Shown in pieces: positions 14,510 to 24,108 of a stretch of DNA of 49,796 bases; the stretch's first letter is position 1, and each line of letters starts with the position of its first letter. This DNA is from Schwartzia sp. (in: firmicutes) (GTDB lineage: Bacteria > Bacillota > Negativicutes > Selenomonadales > Selenomonadaceae): contig JAFVAI010000089.1 in the NCBI GenBank assembly GCA_017480545.1, positions 1 through 49,796 on the forward strand. Reading direction: 5' to 3'. The notes below the pieces were generated by a model that saw only the letters and a program-made list of their open reading frames with translations, made no database searches and was not told the DNA's origin. Both the position numbers and the translations under genes were made by a program.

Positions 14510-14523
<14 letters not shown>
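13882..14523 (+). CDS. Membrane-anchored hypothetical protein
   Basis: A 213-residue protein with two membrane segments in the first ~50 residues (ALGAALVVLLLFLAQ and IFAIFCLVLLCAGAVFY) and a long, charged helical C-terminal region. No catalytic motif is seen and the family is not recognised. The C-terminal part could form a coiled coil outside the membrane. GGAGG at 13870-13874 supports the ATG. It overlaps the yigZ start, so the two are co-translated. It diverges from the ABC exporter gene, with which it shares the intergenic control region. Confidence 0.65.
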
Positions 14524-15157
<634 letters not shown>

Positions 15158-15166
15158 CGCGTACAG

Positions 15167-15210
15167 AAAAGAGACGGACAATGCCACGCACCTTGCCCGT
15201 CTCTTTTGTT
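15167..15210. terminator. Bidirectional terminator between yigZ and the SGNH gene
   Basis: AAAAGAGACGG (15167-15177) pairs with CCGTCTCTTTT (15196-15206). T-rich ends on both strands suit the two converging genes. Confidence 0.8.
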
Positions 15211-15213
15211 TCC

Positions 15214-16536
15214 CTATCGCAATCCGAAAGTTTCCCGCAAATAGGCTCCGACCCGCTCGCCGATGATTCGCTTGGCCTCGGCGTCGGGGTGCAGGCCGTC
15301 GGTGGTCAACGTCTCTTTCAGTTCGCCGTTCTCGTCGGTCAGCGGTGTCGAAACATCCACCGCGTAAGGCTGTGCCATAATCCATTCATTGACGGCCCGC
15401 ATCTCGGCCTTCCACCCCTGCGCCGCCGCTTCCACGTCCGCGACCTTGTCCATCAAATGCGGCGCGATCGGCGTCGTCGTCGTAAAAATGGGCGTGATGC
15501 CGTGAGCACAGCACTCATCCGCGAGAAGGGAAAGATTTTGGATCGTGACGCGGGCGGACGTACCGATCCGGTAGTCGTTGACGCCGCCCATGATGATGAG
15601 ATATTTCGGCGCGAAGGGCAGCACATCGCTTTCGAATCGTTGCAGCAGTTCATAAGTAGTGTCGCCGCTCCGCCCAAGATTTTTGATTGAAATCCCCGTG
15701 TAGCTTTCCCATGCGTACATCGCGCGGGAGGGCGGCGCCGTCATCGCGCCCCCGCCATGGGTGATGCTGTCGCCGAAGGCGGCTACGGTCACGGGCGCAT
15801 GGACGGTGAACCTTTCCGGCGTGGACCAGTCGCTCCATCGCCGCCCGTGTCCGTCGAGTGCGCGAACCCGCCATGAATACTCGCCCGTCCCCAAAACCGG
15901 TGTCTCATCGTACAGCACCGTATCGTAAGTGTAATAGTGGCGCACACGCTCACCGTGCCCCCCGTCCCCGAGCCAAACCTCAACCTCGTAAGAACTGGCC
16001 CCATGCACGGGAACCCATGCGTAGACGAGATAAATCGGCGGCTCCGCCATCAAGGCATAATCGGACATAATCATCGGCGAAACGGGGCAACGCTCGCCCG
16101 CCGCCAATGGCCGCGGCGCGGAAAAGTCCCCTGCGGGCTCCCCTCCGAGCCGCAGGCCGCAAACCGCCCAATACGTTTCTTCCACCGGCGCGCCATGGAG
16201 CGCCGACAACAAAATTTCCGTACCGGACGCGGGAACGGTCTCCGCGTAAATCACATTCTCCTCGTCATATTCCGGCGAGGACAGAAGAACAACCCGGTAG
16301 CGCACCGCGCCCGGCAAGAGGGGCCAGGATATCCGCACCTTGTCCACGGACGCCGAACGCACCGACTTTCTCTCCGCTTCCAATAGCGCTTGATGCACCG
16401 CAGCCTGTGCCTCCTGCACGGCCCGCCCGCTTCCTTCGGCGGCTGTCCCCGCGAAAACGGAGGCGGTAAAACTGACGGCGCACATCATCCCGAATGAAAG
16501 GCGACGCAAAAAACGCCGCCTTTTTCCCGGCTTCAA
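15214..16536 (-). CDS. Exported SGNH/GDSL hydrolase with N-terminal beta domains
   Basis: A 440-residue protein with a basic Sec signal peptide (KPGKRRRFLRRLSF, hydrophobic, then AGTAA). Residues ~60-245 look like two fibronectin-III-like or jelly-roll binding modules (WPLLPGAVRYRV; YSWRVRALDGHGRRWSDWS). The SGNH hydrolase domain follows: GDSITH with Ser257, GRSGD, GGVND (317-321) and DGLHPD with Asp413/His416. It probably removes acyl groups from a cell-surface polysaccharide or lipid. The TTG start at 16536 overlaps the stop of the upstream alcohol dehydrogenase (TTGA), indicating coupling. No lipobox is seen. Confidence 0.85.
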   Translation of the reverse strand: MKPGKRRRFLRRLSFGMMCAVSFTASVFAGTAAEGSGRAVQEAQAAVHQALLEAERKSVRSASVDKVRISWPLLPGAVRYRVVLLSSPEYDEENVIYAETVPASGTEILLSALHGAPVEETYWAVCGLRLGGEPAGDFSAPRPLAAGERCPVSPMIMSDYALMAEPPIYLVYAWVPVHGASSYEVEVWLGDGGHGERVRHYYTYDTVLYDETPVLGTGEYSWRVRALDGHGRRWSDWSTPERFTVHAPVTVAAFGDSITHGGGAMTAPPSRAMYAWESYTGISIKNLGRSGDTTYELLQRFESDVLPFAPKYLIIMGGVNDYRIGTSARVTIQNLSLLADECCAHGITPIFTTTTPIAPHLMDKVADVEAAAQGWKAEMRAVNEWIMAQPYAVDVSTPLTDENGELKETLTTDGLHPDAEAKRIIGERVGAYLRETFGLR

Positions 16537-17720
16537 CGGTTCGCGCGGCGATAAATCGCCAGCGCCGTCTCCTGGTCAAGCGGGCGGAACGCGCCCACCG
16601 TCTTTTTCCCGCAGTCGGTGCAGCTGTCGGCGAGCGCCGCCAGCGCGTCCTCGTCCAGTTCGCCGACGCCAAGCTCGGTAAAGCAAAGCGGCAGCCCTAG
16701 CCCGCGCCAAAATTCCTCCGTCTCGCGGATGCCCGCCCGCGCTTTTTCCTCCACCGTGCCGACCGTCGCGCCCCAGACCGCCTCCGCGTACTGGGCGAAG
16801 CGCTCCGGTGCGTCGAGATAGACCTCCCGCGCCCAAGCGGGCCACATCACGGTCAGGCTTTCGCCGTGGGTCACGCCGTATTTGCCGCTCAGCTCATGGG
16901 CGAGCTTGTGGACGCTGAAATCTTTTGTGCGCCCCAACCCAGTAAAGTCCGTATGGGACACGCTGCCGCACCACATCAGTTCGCTCATGGCCTCGTAGTC
17001 GCGGTGGTTCGTCATGGCTTTCTTGCCGAAGCGCACTACATTTTTCATCAGCGATTCCGCGACGCGGTCGGTGAAGTTGTTGCCCGTTTCCCGCGTCATA
17101 TAGCGGTCGAGGGTGTGCATGAAAATGTCCGCGATGCCCGCCGCGAGCTGCGCGCGGGGAATCGTGTAGGTCAGCTCCGGATCCATAACGGCAAAGGCGG
17201 GGCGGTTCAGCGCGATATTGAGGCCGCGCTTCTTGCCCGTTTCCTCATCGGTCAGCACCGCCGAATCGCTGGTCTCGCTGCCCGCCGCCGCAATCGTCAG
17301 CACCACGCCCACGGGAAGCGTGCGCTCCACCTTTTTTGCGCCGCGCCAAAAATCCCAGATGTCCGTGTCGAGATTCGCCGCGCCGTGGGCAATCGCTTTC
17401 GCCGTGTCGATGACACTGCCGCCGCCCACCGCGAGAATCAGGTCCGCGCCGAAGGTTGCCGCGCGCTTCACGCCCTCCCGCGCATGGGAAAGCGTCGGGT
17501 TCGGCTGCGCACCGCCGAACTCCTCGAAGCGGATGTCCGCCTCGGCCAACAACTTTTCAATCCTGTCGAGCAGCCCGCTCTTCTTCGCGCTGCCGCCGCC
17601 GAACACCACGAGCACACGCCGCCCGCCGTGTTTTTTCACCGCCGCCGCCGTCTCGTTTTCCGCGCCGCGCCCGAAAAGAATTTCCGTCGGCACGCAATAG
17701 GTAAAGTTGTTCATATCCAT
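16533..17720 (-). CDS. Iron-containing alcohol dehydrogenase (butanol dehydrogenase type)
   Basis: A 395-residue NAD(P)-dependent group III alcohol dehydrogenase. It opens FTYCVPTEILFGRGAE, has the nucleotide-binding GGGSAKKSGLLDRIE and AVGGGSVIDTAKAIA motifs, and the metal-binding region DIFMHTLDRY...HKLAHELSGKYGVTHGE. It resembles YqhD/BdhA enzymes that reduce aldehydes such as butanal. The ATG at 17720 is preceded by AGGGGG. A longer upstream frame exists but has no ribosome site. It is directly coupled to the SGNH hydrolase gene, an unexpected partnership. Confidence 0.92.
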   Translation of the reverse strand: MDMNNFTYCVPTEILFGRGAENETAAAVKKHGGRRVLVVFGGGSAKKSGLLDRIEKLLAEADIRFEEFGGAQPNPTLSHAREGVKRAATFGADLILAVGGGSVIDTAKAIAHGAANLDTDIWDFWRGAKKVERTLPVGVVLTIAAAGSETSDSAVLTDEETGKKRGLNIALNRPAFAVMDPELTYTIPRAQLAAGIADIFMHTLDRYMTRETGNNFTDRVAESLMKNVVRFGKKAMTNHRDYEAMSELMWCGSVSHTDFTGLGRTKDFSVHKLAHELSGKYGVTHGESLTVMWPAWAREVYLDAPERFAQYAEAVWGATVGTVEEKARAGIRETEEFWRGLGLPLCFTELGVGELDEDALAALADSCTDCGKKTVGAFRPLDQETALAIYRRANR

Positions 17721-17788
17721 ATTCCCCCTTCGCTTAAAACTCATGGTTATCGGAAAATGATGCAAATGCAACGATGAATACGCATTTC

Positions 17789-18841
17789 TCACGCGTCGTA
17801 CCGCGGGAATTGCCCCAACAGCTGCGGGACATAACGCTCGATCAGCAGGCACAGCCACAGGCTTGCCGCGAGCGCGACGCCGCTGGCGAGAAAGGCCGTG
17901 AAAAATTCCATGCCGGGCAGGAAGCTCCGGATCCAAGGAAGAACCAACTGGAACACAAGGTTCTTATGGATCAGGAATATGCCCATCGTATGGACCCCGA
18001 TGCAGGTAACCGCCGAAACGCTGAACGGCCTCGCGCCTTCCCTCGCAATCCGGGCCAGAATCATGCAAAAACAGATCACCGTCATGGAGCCGAAAACGGT
18101 GTTTGCCAGAAACCAGAAAACATTGCCGTATCTGCCGTCGCACATGAGGGAAAGCTCCAAGGCGTCCCCCCGCCCTGCGGAGCCAAGATAAAACAAAACA
18201 CACGCGAGAACGAACGCCGCGCCGAGCTTCATCCCCGTTTCCTGCGCGAAAATCAGTATTTTATGGCGCAGCGCAATCCCCAGCAGGATGAAGCCCGCCG
18301 CGACAAAGCCGACGTCCATGCACCAAGGGTACCCGGTTTCCATTCTTGGGCAAAGGAATCCAACCGAGAACATCGGAACCGCCGCATACGCGCACAACGA
18401 GCGGATCCTGTCGGGATCGGACGCGCCGCAATACGAAACCACGGCCTGCACCAAGATTCGCGCCGCAAACAGCGTCGGCAAATACCAAAGCGACGTAAGG
18501 GTTTCCATTGCGACCAACGAGGCCCATGACGCATAAAACAGCTTGGGAAAACGGTCGAAGGAAAACGGCGCGTAAATCAGCCCCCATATCAGGTAAGGAA
18601 CGACAAGCGCCAAGATGTTTTTCCGCAGGAACGTCTGCCAACCGTCCCGCCCTCGTATCGGCTCCGGACGAATGGAGAGCCCCGCCAGGAAAAAGAAGAG
18701 CGGCATATGGAAAGAATACAGTACCCGTCGGTACAGCGGCGTTGCCTCATTGGCGGCAGTATGCCCCAGAATCACAAGGAAGATGGTGACGGCCTTGACC
18801 AAGTCAATCAGCTCAATCCTCACGCCACTTTTTTTCTGCAT
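17789..18841 (-). CDS. Acyltransferase 3 family membrane protein
   Basis: A 350-residue integral membrane protein with about ten helices. It starts MQKKSGVRIELIDLVKAVTI and contains the family's ILGHTAANE (the His is expected to be catalytic) and YSFHMPLFFFLAGLS. Acyltransferase-3 proteins O-acetylate polysaccharides, peptidoglycan or lipids. The ATG at 18841 has GGGAGGG 10 bases upstream; an upstream frame to 18886 is open but lacks a site. It reads towards the alcohol dehydrogenase gene with a gap of about 68 bases. Confidence 0.85.
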   Translation of the reverse strand: MQKKSGVRIELIDLVKAVTIFLVILGHTAANEATPLYRRVLYSFHMPLFFFLAGLSIRPEPIRGRDGWQTFLRKNILALVVPYLIWGLIYAPFSFDRFPKLFYASWASLVAMETLTSLWYLPTLFAARILVQAVVSYCGASDPDRIRSLCAYAAVPMFSVGFLCPRMETGYPWCMDVGFVAAGFILLGIALRHKILIFAQETGMKLGAAFVLACVLFYLGSAGRGDALELSLMCDGRYGNVFWFLANTVFGSMTVICFCMILARIAREGARPFSVSAVTCIGVHTMGIFLIHKNLVFQLVLPWIRSFLPGMEFFTAFLASGVALAASLWLCLLIERYVPQLLGQFPRYDA

Positions 18842-18976
18842 GGCGTCGTTTCCCTCCCATAGCAAAACAAAATGCATCCATCTCAACCAGCTTGCAGGGT
18901 GTCGGATGAAGTATATTTCACCATCGCAAAGCCGTTTCTCTTGTAGTATAGCAGATTCCGCCCACGGAGAAAAGCA

Positions 18977-18999
18977 AAAAAGCCGCCCCTAAGCGGCTT
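18977..18999 (-). terminator. Hairpin terminator upstream of the acyltransferase gene
   Basis: AAGCCGC (18980-18986) and GCGGCTT (18993-18999) pair, with a minus-strand U tract from the A-run at 18977-18981. It would stop read-through from the toxin transcript. Confidence 0.7.
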
Positions 19000-19002
19000 G
19001 GC

Positions 19003-19031
19003 TTGACAGTTTGCGTCGCAAACCGTATAAT
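19003..19031 (+). promoter_or_regulatory. Perfect-consensus promoter for the putative antitoxin RNA
   Basis: TTGACA (19003-19008), a 17-base spacer and TATAAT (19026-19031). No coding frame with a ribosome site follows, so the product should be a small RNA. Confidence 0.85.
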
Positions 19032-19037
19032 AAACAT

Positions 19038-19131
19038 AGAAAAAGGGCATCGTCGAGCGACCTGCCCCATAGGTTATTTTTTAGGATAAACCGCCGGAGT
19101 TGGTAGCTGTGGGCGGTTTATTTCTTGTTTT
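19038..19131 (+). ncRNA. Putative type I antitoxin RNA
   Basis: A predicted ~90-base transcript from the consensus promoter to a terminator made of ATAAACCGCC (19086-19095) and GGCGGTTTAT (19112-19121) followed by TTCTTGTTTT. It is complementary to the 3' untranslated region and last four codons of the minus-strand mini-gene at 19118-19186. This convergent, 3'-overlapping layout is that of TxpA/RatA-type systems. Transcription is inferred from signals only. Confidence 0.65.
19040..19068 (-). terminator. Terminator of the toxin transcript
   Basis: On the minus strand, GGGCA (19063-19067 side) pairs with TGCCC (19045-19049 side) and is followed by TTTTT. The same bases form the 5' hairpin of the antisense RNA. 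Confidence 0.65.
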
Positions 19132-19186
19132 GAAGTTTTACGAGAATCAGGAGCACGATGATAAGCACCAGCGCCACATTCTCCAT
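19118..19186 (-). CDS. Tiny membrane peptide, putative holin-like type I toxin
   Basis: A 22-residue peptide that begins MENVALVLIIVLLILV and ends in a polar, basic tail (KLQNKK): one membrane helix plus charged end, as in holin-like (Hol_Tox) type I toxins. GAGGGGGGG lies right before the ATG, but CCCCTTCGAGGGG can fold over it, which would hide the ribosome site as is usual for such toxins. It has its own promoter and terminator, and an antisense RNA overlaps its 3' end. The toxin role is inferred from architecture. Confidence 0.65.
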   Translation of the reverse strand: MENVALVLIIVLLILVKLQNKK

Positions 19187-19238
19187 ACCCCCCCTCGAAG
19201 GGGCAAGATTGGCCGCCCAAAACGACACCCTCATGCAA

Positions 19239-19267
19239 AGTATAGCATGAAAGCCGCCGATTGACAA
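19239..19267 (-). promoter_or_regulatory. Promoter of the putative toxin
   Basis: On the minus strand, TTGTCA (19262-19267) and an extended -10 TGCTATACT (TATACT at 19239-19244) are 17 bases apart. CATGC and GCATG flank the -10. The -35 overlaps the hemL terminator. Confidence 0.7.
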
Positions 19268-19301
19268 ACGCGCCCACGGAAATTTCTCCGTGGGCGCGTT
19301 T
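19266..19301 (-). terminator. hemL terminator
   Basis: A perfect 15-bp stem (AAACGCGCCCACGGA with its complement) lies 5 bases after the hemL stop. Confidence 0.85.
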
Positions 19302-19305
19302 ATGT

Positions 19306-20625
<1,320 letters not shown>

Positions 20626-20652
20626 AAGATTCTCCTTTCCGATTCCCTGCTC

Positions 20653-21225
20653 TCAAAACGCCTCGAACACTTCGCGTACATCCACCTCAAGATTATCATA
20701 TAGCGATACCTTCACGGACAGGCGCGCTTCTTCCTTTTCCTTCTCCGTCATGCGTTCCCATTCCCAGTCGGGATAAACAATATACGCATGATCCAGTTCC
20801 AGCTTTCCTTCCCGCAAATGGTAGACCTCCACCGACTGGGCGAGCGGATCGACAATCCAATACTCCCGAACGCCCGCCCGTTCATATACCGCCTTTTTGA
20901 CGCCCCTGTCCCGCGTCAGTGTCGATGGGGAAAGAATCTCCACCACGAGATCGGGCGCACCGTAAATTCCGTTATGCTTAATCTTGTTCCGATCGCAAAC
21001 AATCATCACGTCGGGAATAAACACATTGTCATCGTCCAAATGCACGTCCACGCCGTCAAAAAACGGCACGCAATGTTTTTTCCCCTTCAGGAACTGACGA
21101 AAAATACTGTAAATGTTTCCCGCAATGCGATTATGGCTCACCGCAGGACTTGGCGACATCAATATCGTTTGCCCGTTAATCTTTTCCGCAAACGGCTCAT
21201 CCCGATAAGCCAAAGCCTCATTCAT
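20653..21225 (-). CDS. Uma2-family (DUF820) endonuclease-like protein
   Basis: A 190-residue protein with the PD-(D/E)XK layout of Uma2 proteins: MSPSPAVSHNRIAGNI, FIPDVMIVCD (acidic residue of the core), DLVVEILSPSTLTRDRGVKK and GVREYWIVDP. The family is widespread in multiple copies, and its biological role is not established. It sits between hemB (37-base gap) and hemL (27-base gap), reading the same way, so it has been inserted into the hem gene order without stopping transcription. GGGGAGGA precedes the ATG at 21225. Confidence 0.88.
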   Translation of the reverse strand: MNEALAYRDEPFAEKINGQTILMSPSPAVSHNRIAGNIYSIFRQFLKGKKHCVPFFDGVDVHLDDDNVFIPDVMIVCDRNKIKHNGIYGAPDLVVEILSPSTLTRDRGVKKAVYERAGVREYWIVDPLAQSVEVYHLREGKLELDHAYIVYPDWEWERMTEKEKEEARLSVKVSLYDNLEVDVREVFEAF

Positions 21226-21262
21226 CGCAATCCTCCCCTCCTATGCGCATCTGTCCAACCGC

Positions 21263-22237
21263 TTACTCTTTCAGCCACTTCGCCGCGTCGATAGCGTGAT
21301 ACGTAATGATAATATCCGCGCCCGCGCGCTTCATGCTCGTCAGCGTCTCCAGCACGATGCGCTTCTCGTCGATCCAGCCGTTCTGCGCAGCCGCCTTCAC
21401 CATCGCGTACTCGCCGCTGACGTTGTAGACCGCCACCGGCTGCGCGATATTGTCGCGCACGAGCCGCACCACGTCGAGATACGCCAGCGCCGGCTTCACC
21501 ATGATAATGTCCGCGCCCTCGGCGAGGTCGAGGGAAACCTCCTTCATCGCCTCGCGCACGTTCGCCGGGTCCATCTGGTAGCCCCGGCGGTCGCCGAACT
21601 GCGGCGCCGAGTCCGCCGCGTCGCGGAACGGCCCGTAATAGCCCGACGCGTACTTCACCGCGTAACTCATAATCGAGACGCTCGTCAGCCCCTTCGAGTC
21701 CAGCGCGTCGCGAATCGCCGCCACGCGCCCGTCCATCATATCCGACGGCGCGATGATATCCGCCCCCGCCAACGCTTGGCTCACCGCCACATTCTGCAAA
21801 AGCGGCAGCGTCCCGTCGTTGTCCACCTCATGCTCGCACAGCCGCCCGCAATGCCCGTGGGACGTGTACTGGCACAGGCAAACGTCGCCGACAATCACCA
21901 GTTCCGGCACCGCCTTCTTGATGGCGGCAATCGCCCGCTGCACCGGACTTTTCATGTCCCAAGCCGACGAGCCGATCTCGTCCTTGTACTCCGGCAGCCC
22001 AAACACTTCCACCGAGGGAATCCCCAGCGCGGCAATCTCCTTCGCCGTCTCCACCGCCCGATCCACGGACAAATGATAGCACCCCGGCATACTCGGAATT
22101 TCTTCCCTGACATTCTCCCCCGGCACCACAAAAATCGGATACACGAAATCCTTCACCGAAAGGCAAGTCTCCCGCACCATAGCGCGGATGTTCTCGGTCC
22201 GGCGGAGTCTCCGCGGACGAATTTTTAATGTTGACAT
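21263..22237 (-). CDS. hemB: Delta-aminolevulinic acid dehydratase (porphobilinogen synthase)
   Basis: A 324-residue enzyme that condenses two 5-aminolevulinates to porphobilinogen. It carries the zinc-cysteine loop [13 protein letters not shown] and the two active lysines in [17 protein letters not shown] and [10 protein letters not shown]. It is full length and intact. Its first ~23 codons and ribosome site (22169-22253) are repeated at 23042-23126 with three differences, and more diverged copies lie at 26072-26508 and 27222-27262. The toxin-antitoxin island begins directly upstream. Confidence 0.97.
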   Translation of the reverse strand: MSTLKIRPRRLRRTENIRAMVRETCLSVKDFVYPIFVVPGENVREEIPSMPGCYHLSVDRAVETAKEIAALGIPSVEVFGLPEYKDEIGSSAWDMKSPVQRAIAAIKKAVPELVIVGDVCLCQYTSHGHCGRLCEHEVDNDGTLPLLQNVAVSQALAGADIIAPSDMMDGRVAAIRDALDSKGLTSVSIMSYAVKYASGYYGPFRDAADSAPQFGDRRGYQMDPANVREAMKEVSLDLAEGADIIMVKPALAYLDVVRLVRDNIAQPVAVYNVSGEYAMVKAAAQNGWIDEKRIVLETLTSMKRAGADIIITYHAIDAAKWLKE

Positions 22238-22301
22238 TGGTTAGTCCTCCTTTGAGTTTCATTGTATTTGCAATTACTGCTTGTCATTGCAGCGCCAACA
22301 A

Positions 22302-22514
22302 TCATGTGTCCAACTGGCGGGAATATTCTTGGGCGCGCTTGCTTAATTCCCTTGCACTGAGGTCGTCTTTGAGCCCGTTCTGCCGCCATAAAGTATAATC
22401 GAAGGAATCGCGCAATATGAGCGTAACAAACCGCTCGGCATCAACATACCCCAGTGCAGAGGTCAAGGCGCGCAACCCCTCTTCACGAACGATGGTGTCT
22501 GTTCTTTCAAGCAT
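22302..22514 (-). CDS. Putative antitoxin partner of the PIN protein
   Basis: A 70-residue protein with REEGLRALTSALGYVDAERF and DYTLWRQNGL, matching the small proteins (pattern ..GLxALxxALG..xRFI..) that accompany PIN-domain genes as likely antitoxins. It overlaps the PIN gene by 8 bases and is translated after it, the reverse of the usual antitoxin-first order. No DNA-binding motif is obvious. It ends 65 bases before the hemB start. Confidence 0.6.
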   Translation of the reverse strand: MLERTDTIVREEGLRALTSALGYVDAERFVTLILRDSFDYTLWRQNGLKDDLSARELSKRAQEYSRQLDT

Positions 22515-22953
22515 ATATATCCCCCTCCACTTCGTTTACAAAAATCAACGGATTTACGATTTTTATCTGCTCCACGGGGCTGTTTAGCAGCTTTTTGTCC
22601 GTTGTCAAAAAATAATCGCACCGTGCATAGACCGCGCAAGAAATATGCAAAGCGTCATAGTTCTTGATCCCACCACTCGCCAAGCGCTCGGCAAAAGACA
22701 AAATGTCTTCATTTTCGTTGGCAATCACCTCTGTTGCCAAGGATTTCCACGGAGCGATTGCCAATCTCCTATCCGCATATGGATTGTTCCCGTTTTCATA
22801 ATCCAAAATATATGACCAAACCAACTGATACCGCCGACGCCGGATTTGTTCTTGGATATGAAGCTTTGCCAATGTTTCAAGATGTACTTTCGCTTGGCTC
22901 TGATTGTCAAAAGGGCGATTATAGCAACAGTTATCAAGATAGATTTTATACAC
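22507..22953 (-). CDS. PIN-domain protein, putative toxin
   Basis: A 148-residue protein with the PIN layout: KIYLDNCCYNRPF (first Asp), the middle acidic region, GIKNYDALHISCAVYARCDYFLTTDKKLL (second and third acidic positions) and a hydrophobic end. PIN toxins cut RNA. The GTG at 22953 has AAGGCGG at good spacing and gives the usual N-terminus. An upstream frame to 23028 is open but runs into the copied hemB sequence. It is co-translated with the 70-residue partner. GC content is lower than in the hem genes. Confidence 0.75.
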   Translation of the reverse strand: MYKIYLDNCCYNRPFDNQSQAKVHLETLAKLHIQEQIRRRRYQLVWSYILDYENGNNPYADRRLAIAPWKSLATEVIANENEDILSFAERLASGGIKNYDALHISCAVYARCDYFLTTDKKLLNSPVEQIKIVNPLIFVNEVEGDIYA

Positions 22954-23041
22954 AAAATCCCGCCTTTTCAAAACATTTCTATAGCAATGTTTCCACGAAA
23001 CGATTTGTTTATCACGCAACTCCCACAATGCAGTGGAGAAG

Positions 23042-23126
23042 CTCCCGCACCATAGCGCGGATGTTCTCAGTCCGACGGAGTTTCCGCGGACGAATTTTTA
23101 ATGTTGACATTGGTTAGTCCTCCTTT
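23042..23126 (-). pseudogene. Copied hemB 5' end (copy 2)
   Basis: Reading from the ATG at 23110, 23 codons match hemB ([20 protein letters not shown]) before the frame turns into LLHCIVGVA and stops. The ribosome site and leader up to 23126 are also identical to the true hemB. It lies directly upstream of the PIN pair, so the pair is bracketed by two hemB starts. Confidence 0.85.
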
Positions 23127-23142
23127 ATAATTCTTGTATCAT

Positions 23143-23250
23143 TTATGCTTTTGCATATTCAAACTGCTCCTGCATCAAAGCCGATTGCAAAATCTTCTGC
23201 TGTTCCATTATCCTGTGCAAGGTCAATTTCGATTTGTCGGCAAGAGGTGT
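23143..23250 (-). pseudogene. C-terminal coding remnant
   Basis: One minus-strand frame encodes LADKSKLTLHRIMEQQKIL and QSALMQEQFEYAKA before a TAA at 23143-23145. There is no start or ribosome site. It resembles the tail of a helical protein whose body is missing; its identity is unknown. Confidence 0.3.
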
Positions 23251-23260
23251 TAATAAAAAT

Positions 23261-24085
23261 TTATAACTGACAATCAAGTTTGTCTACGTAAGCCGTGTAT
23301 GCTTTTAATAGTCTCACCTGATCGTGAACATTATAATAAAATAATACATACGGTAGTATCAGATTACTCTTTAATTTACCACGTTGAAATTCGCCTATCC
23401 AGTCGTATGCCTCATTAGCTATATCTCTTGATACAATGTCACACATTCTTTCATTACTGCATCTTGTATTTATTGCATCAAGTATTCCTCCACGAACATC
23501 GAGATCCAACGATTTAGTAACAAATTCTAATAGTATATTTTCGATTTCCGTATTATACTTAAAATTAACATTCTCTAACATTCTAAGCATATATTCTCTA
23601 AGTCTTTCTTCAGCATCATAAAACAATACGATTGCTGGCTTAGCAAGACTTTCACTAACATACATCGAAGTTGAATACATATCAGCAATATCAGAAAACT
23701 TAAATTGGTGATTAAATGGATTTTCTTCCATGGCTCTATTTCGATCTTTCAGCCTAGTGGTTACAGGAATATAGAACATACAAAACTTTTGTATTAATGA
23801 CTGCATATATTTATTATATCGTTTGATTGTCAATATCTCCTCTTTTCGCTCTTTTTCCTCATTCTGCTTATCAAAAGCATACTGAACAAATGAAACTGTA
23901 ACCACAATGCCGATCAAGCCCGTAGCTACCCCAATAAGAATATTATTTATAGTATTGGCCGTTTCTGTTGATAGGAAATCTTGACCACATGAAGAAAAAA
24001 TTAAGCAAACAAGCAGTAAACTAACAGTCATTAGTACCACAGACACTTTTCCGGCAGCACTGCGAATCCACTTTTTTATTTCCAT
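23261..24085 (-). CDS. Membrane-anchored hypothetical protein
   Basis: A 274-residue AT-rich gene product of unknown function. Two membrane segments lie within residues ~10-75 (VVLMTVSLLLVCLIF and ILIGVATGLIGIVVTVSF), followed by a charged coiled stretch (DKQNEEKERKEEILTIKRY) and a long soluble C-terminal domain. The ATG at 24085 has AGAGGA at good spacing. An in-frame TTG at 24112 overlapping the TPR stop is an alternative. It follows the TPR gene closely, so the two probably form one unit. Its base composition suggests recent acquisition. Confidence 0.6.
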   Translation of the reverse strand: MEIKKWIRSAAGKVSVVLMTVSLLLVCLIFSSCGQDFLSTETANTINNILIGVATGLIGIVVTVSFVQYAFDKQNEEKERKEEILTIKRYNKYMQSLIQKFCMFYIPVTTRLKDRNRAMEENPFNHQFKFSDIADMYSTSMYVSESLAKPAIVLFYDAEERLREYMLRMLENVNFKYNTEIENILLEFVTKSLDLDVRGGILDAINTRCSNERMCDIVSRDIANEAYDWIGEFQRGKLKSNLILPYVLFYYNVHDQVRLLKAYTAYVDKLDCQL

Positions 24086-24108
24086 ATATTCCTCTATTCT
24101 TACTTTTC

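Noticed and set aside
18971-19040. Coding gene downstream of the consensus promoter at 19003
   Set aside because: No start codon with a ribosome site follows; hairpins and antisense overlap fit a small RNA better.
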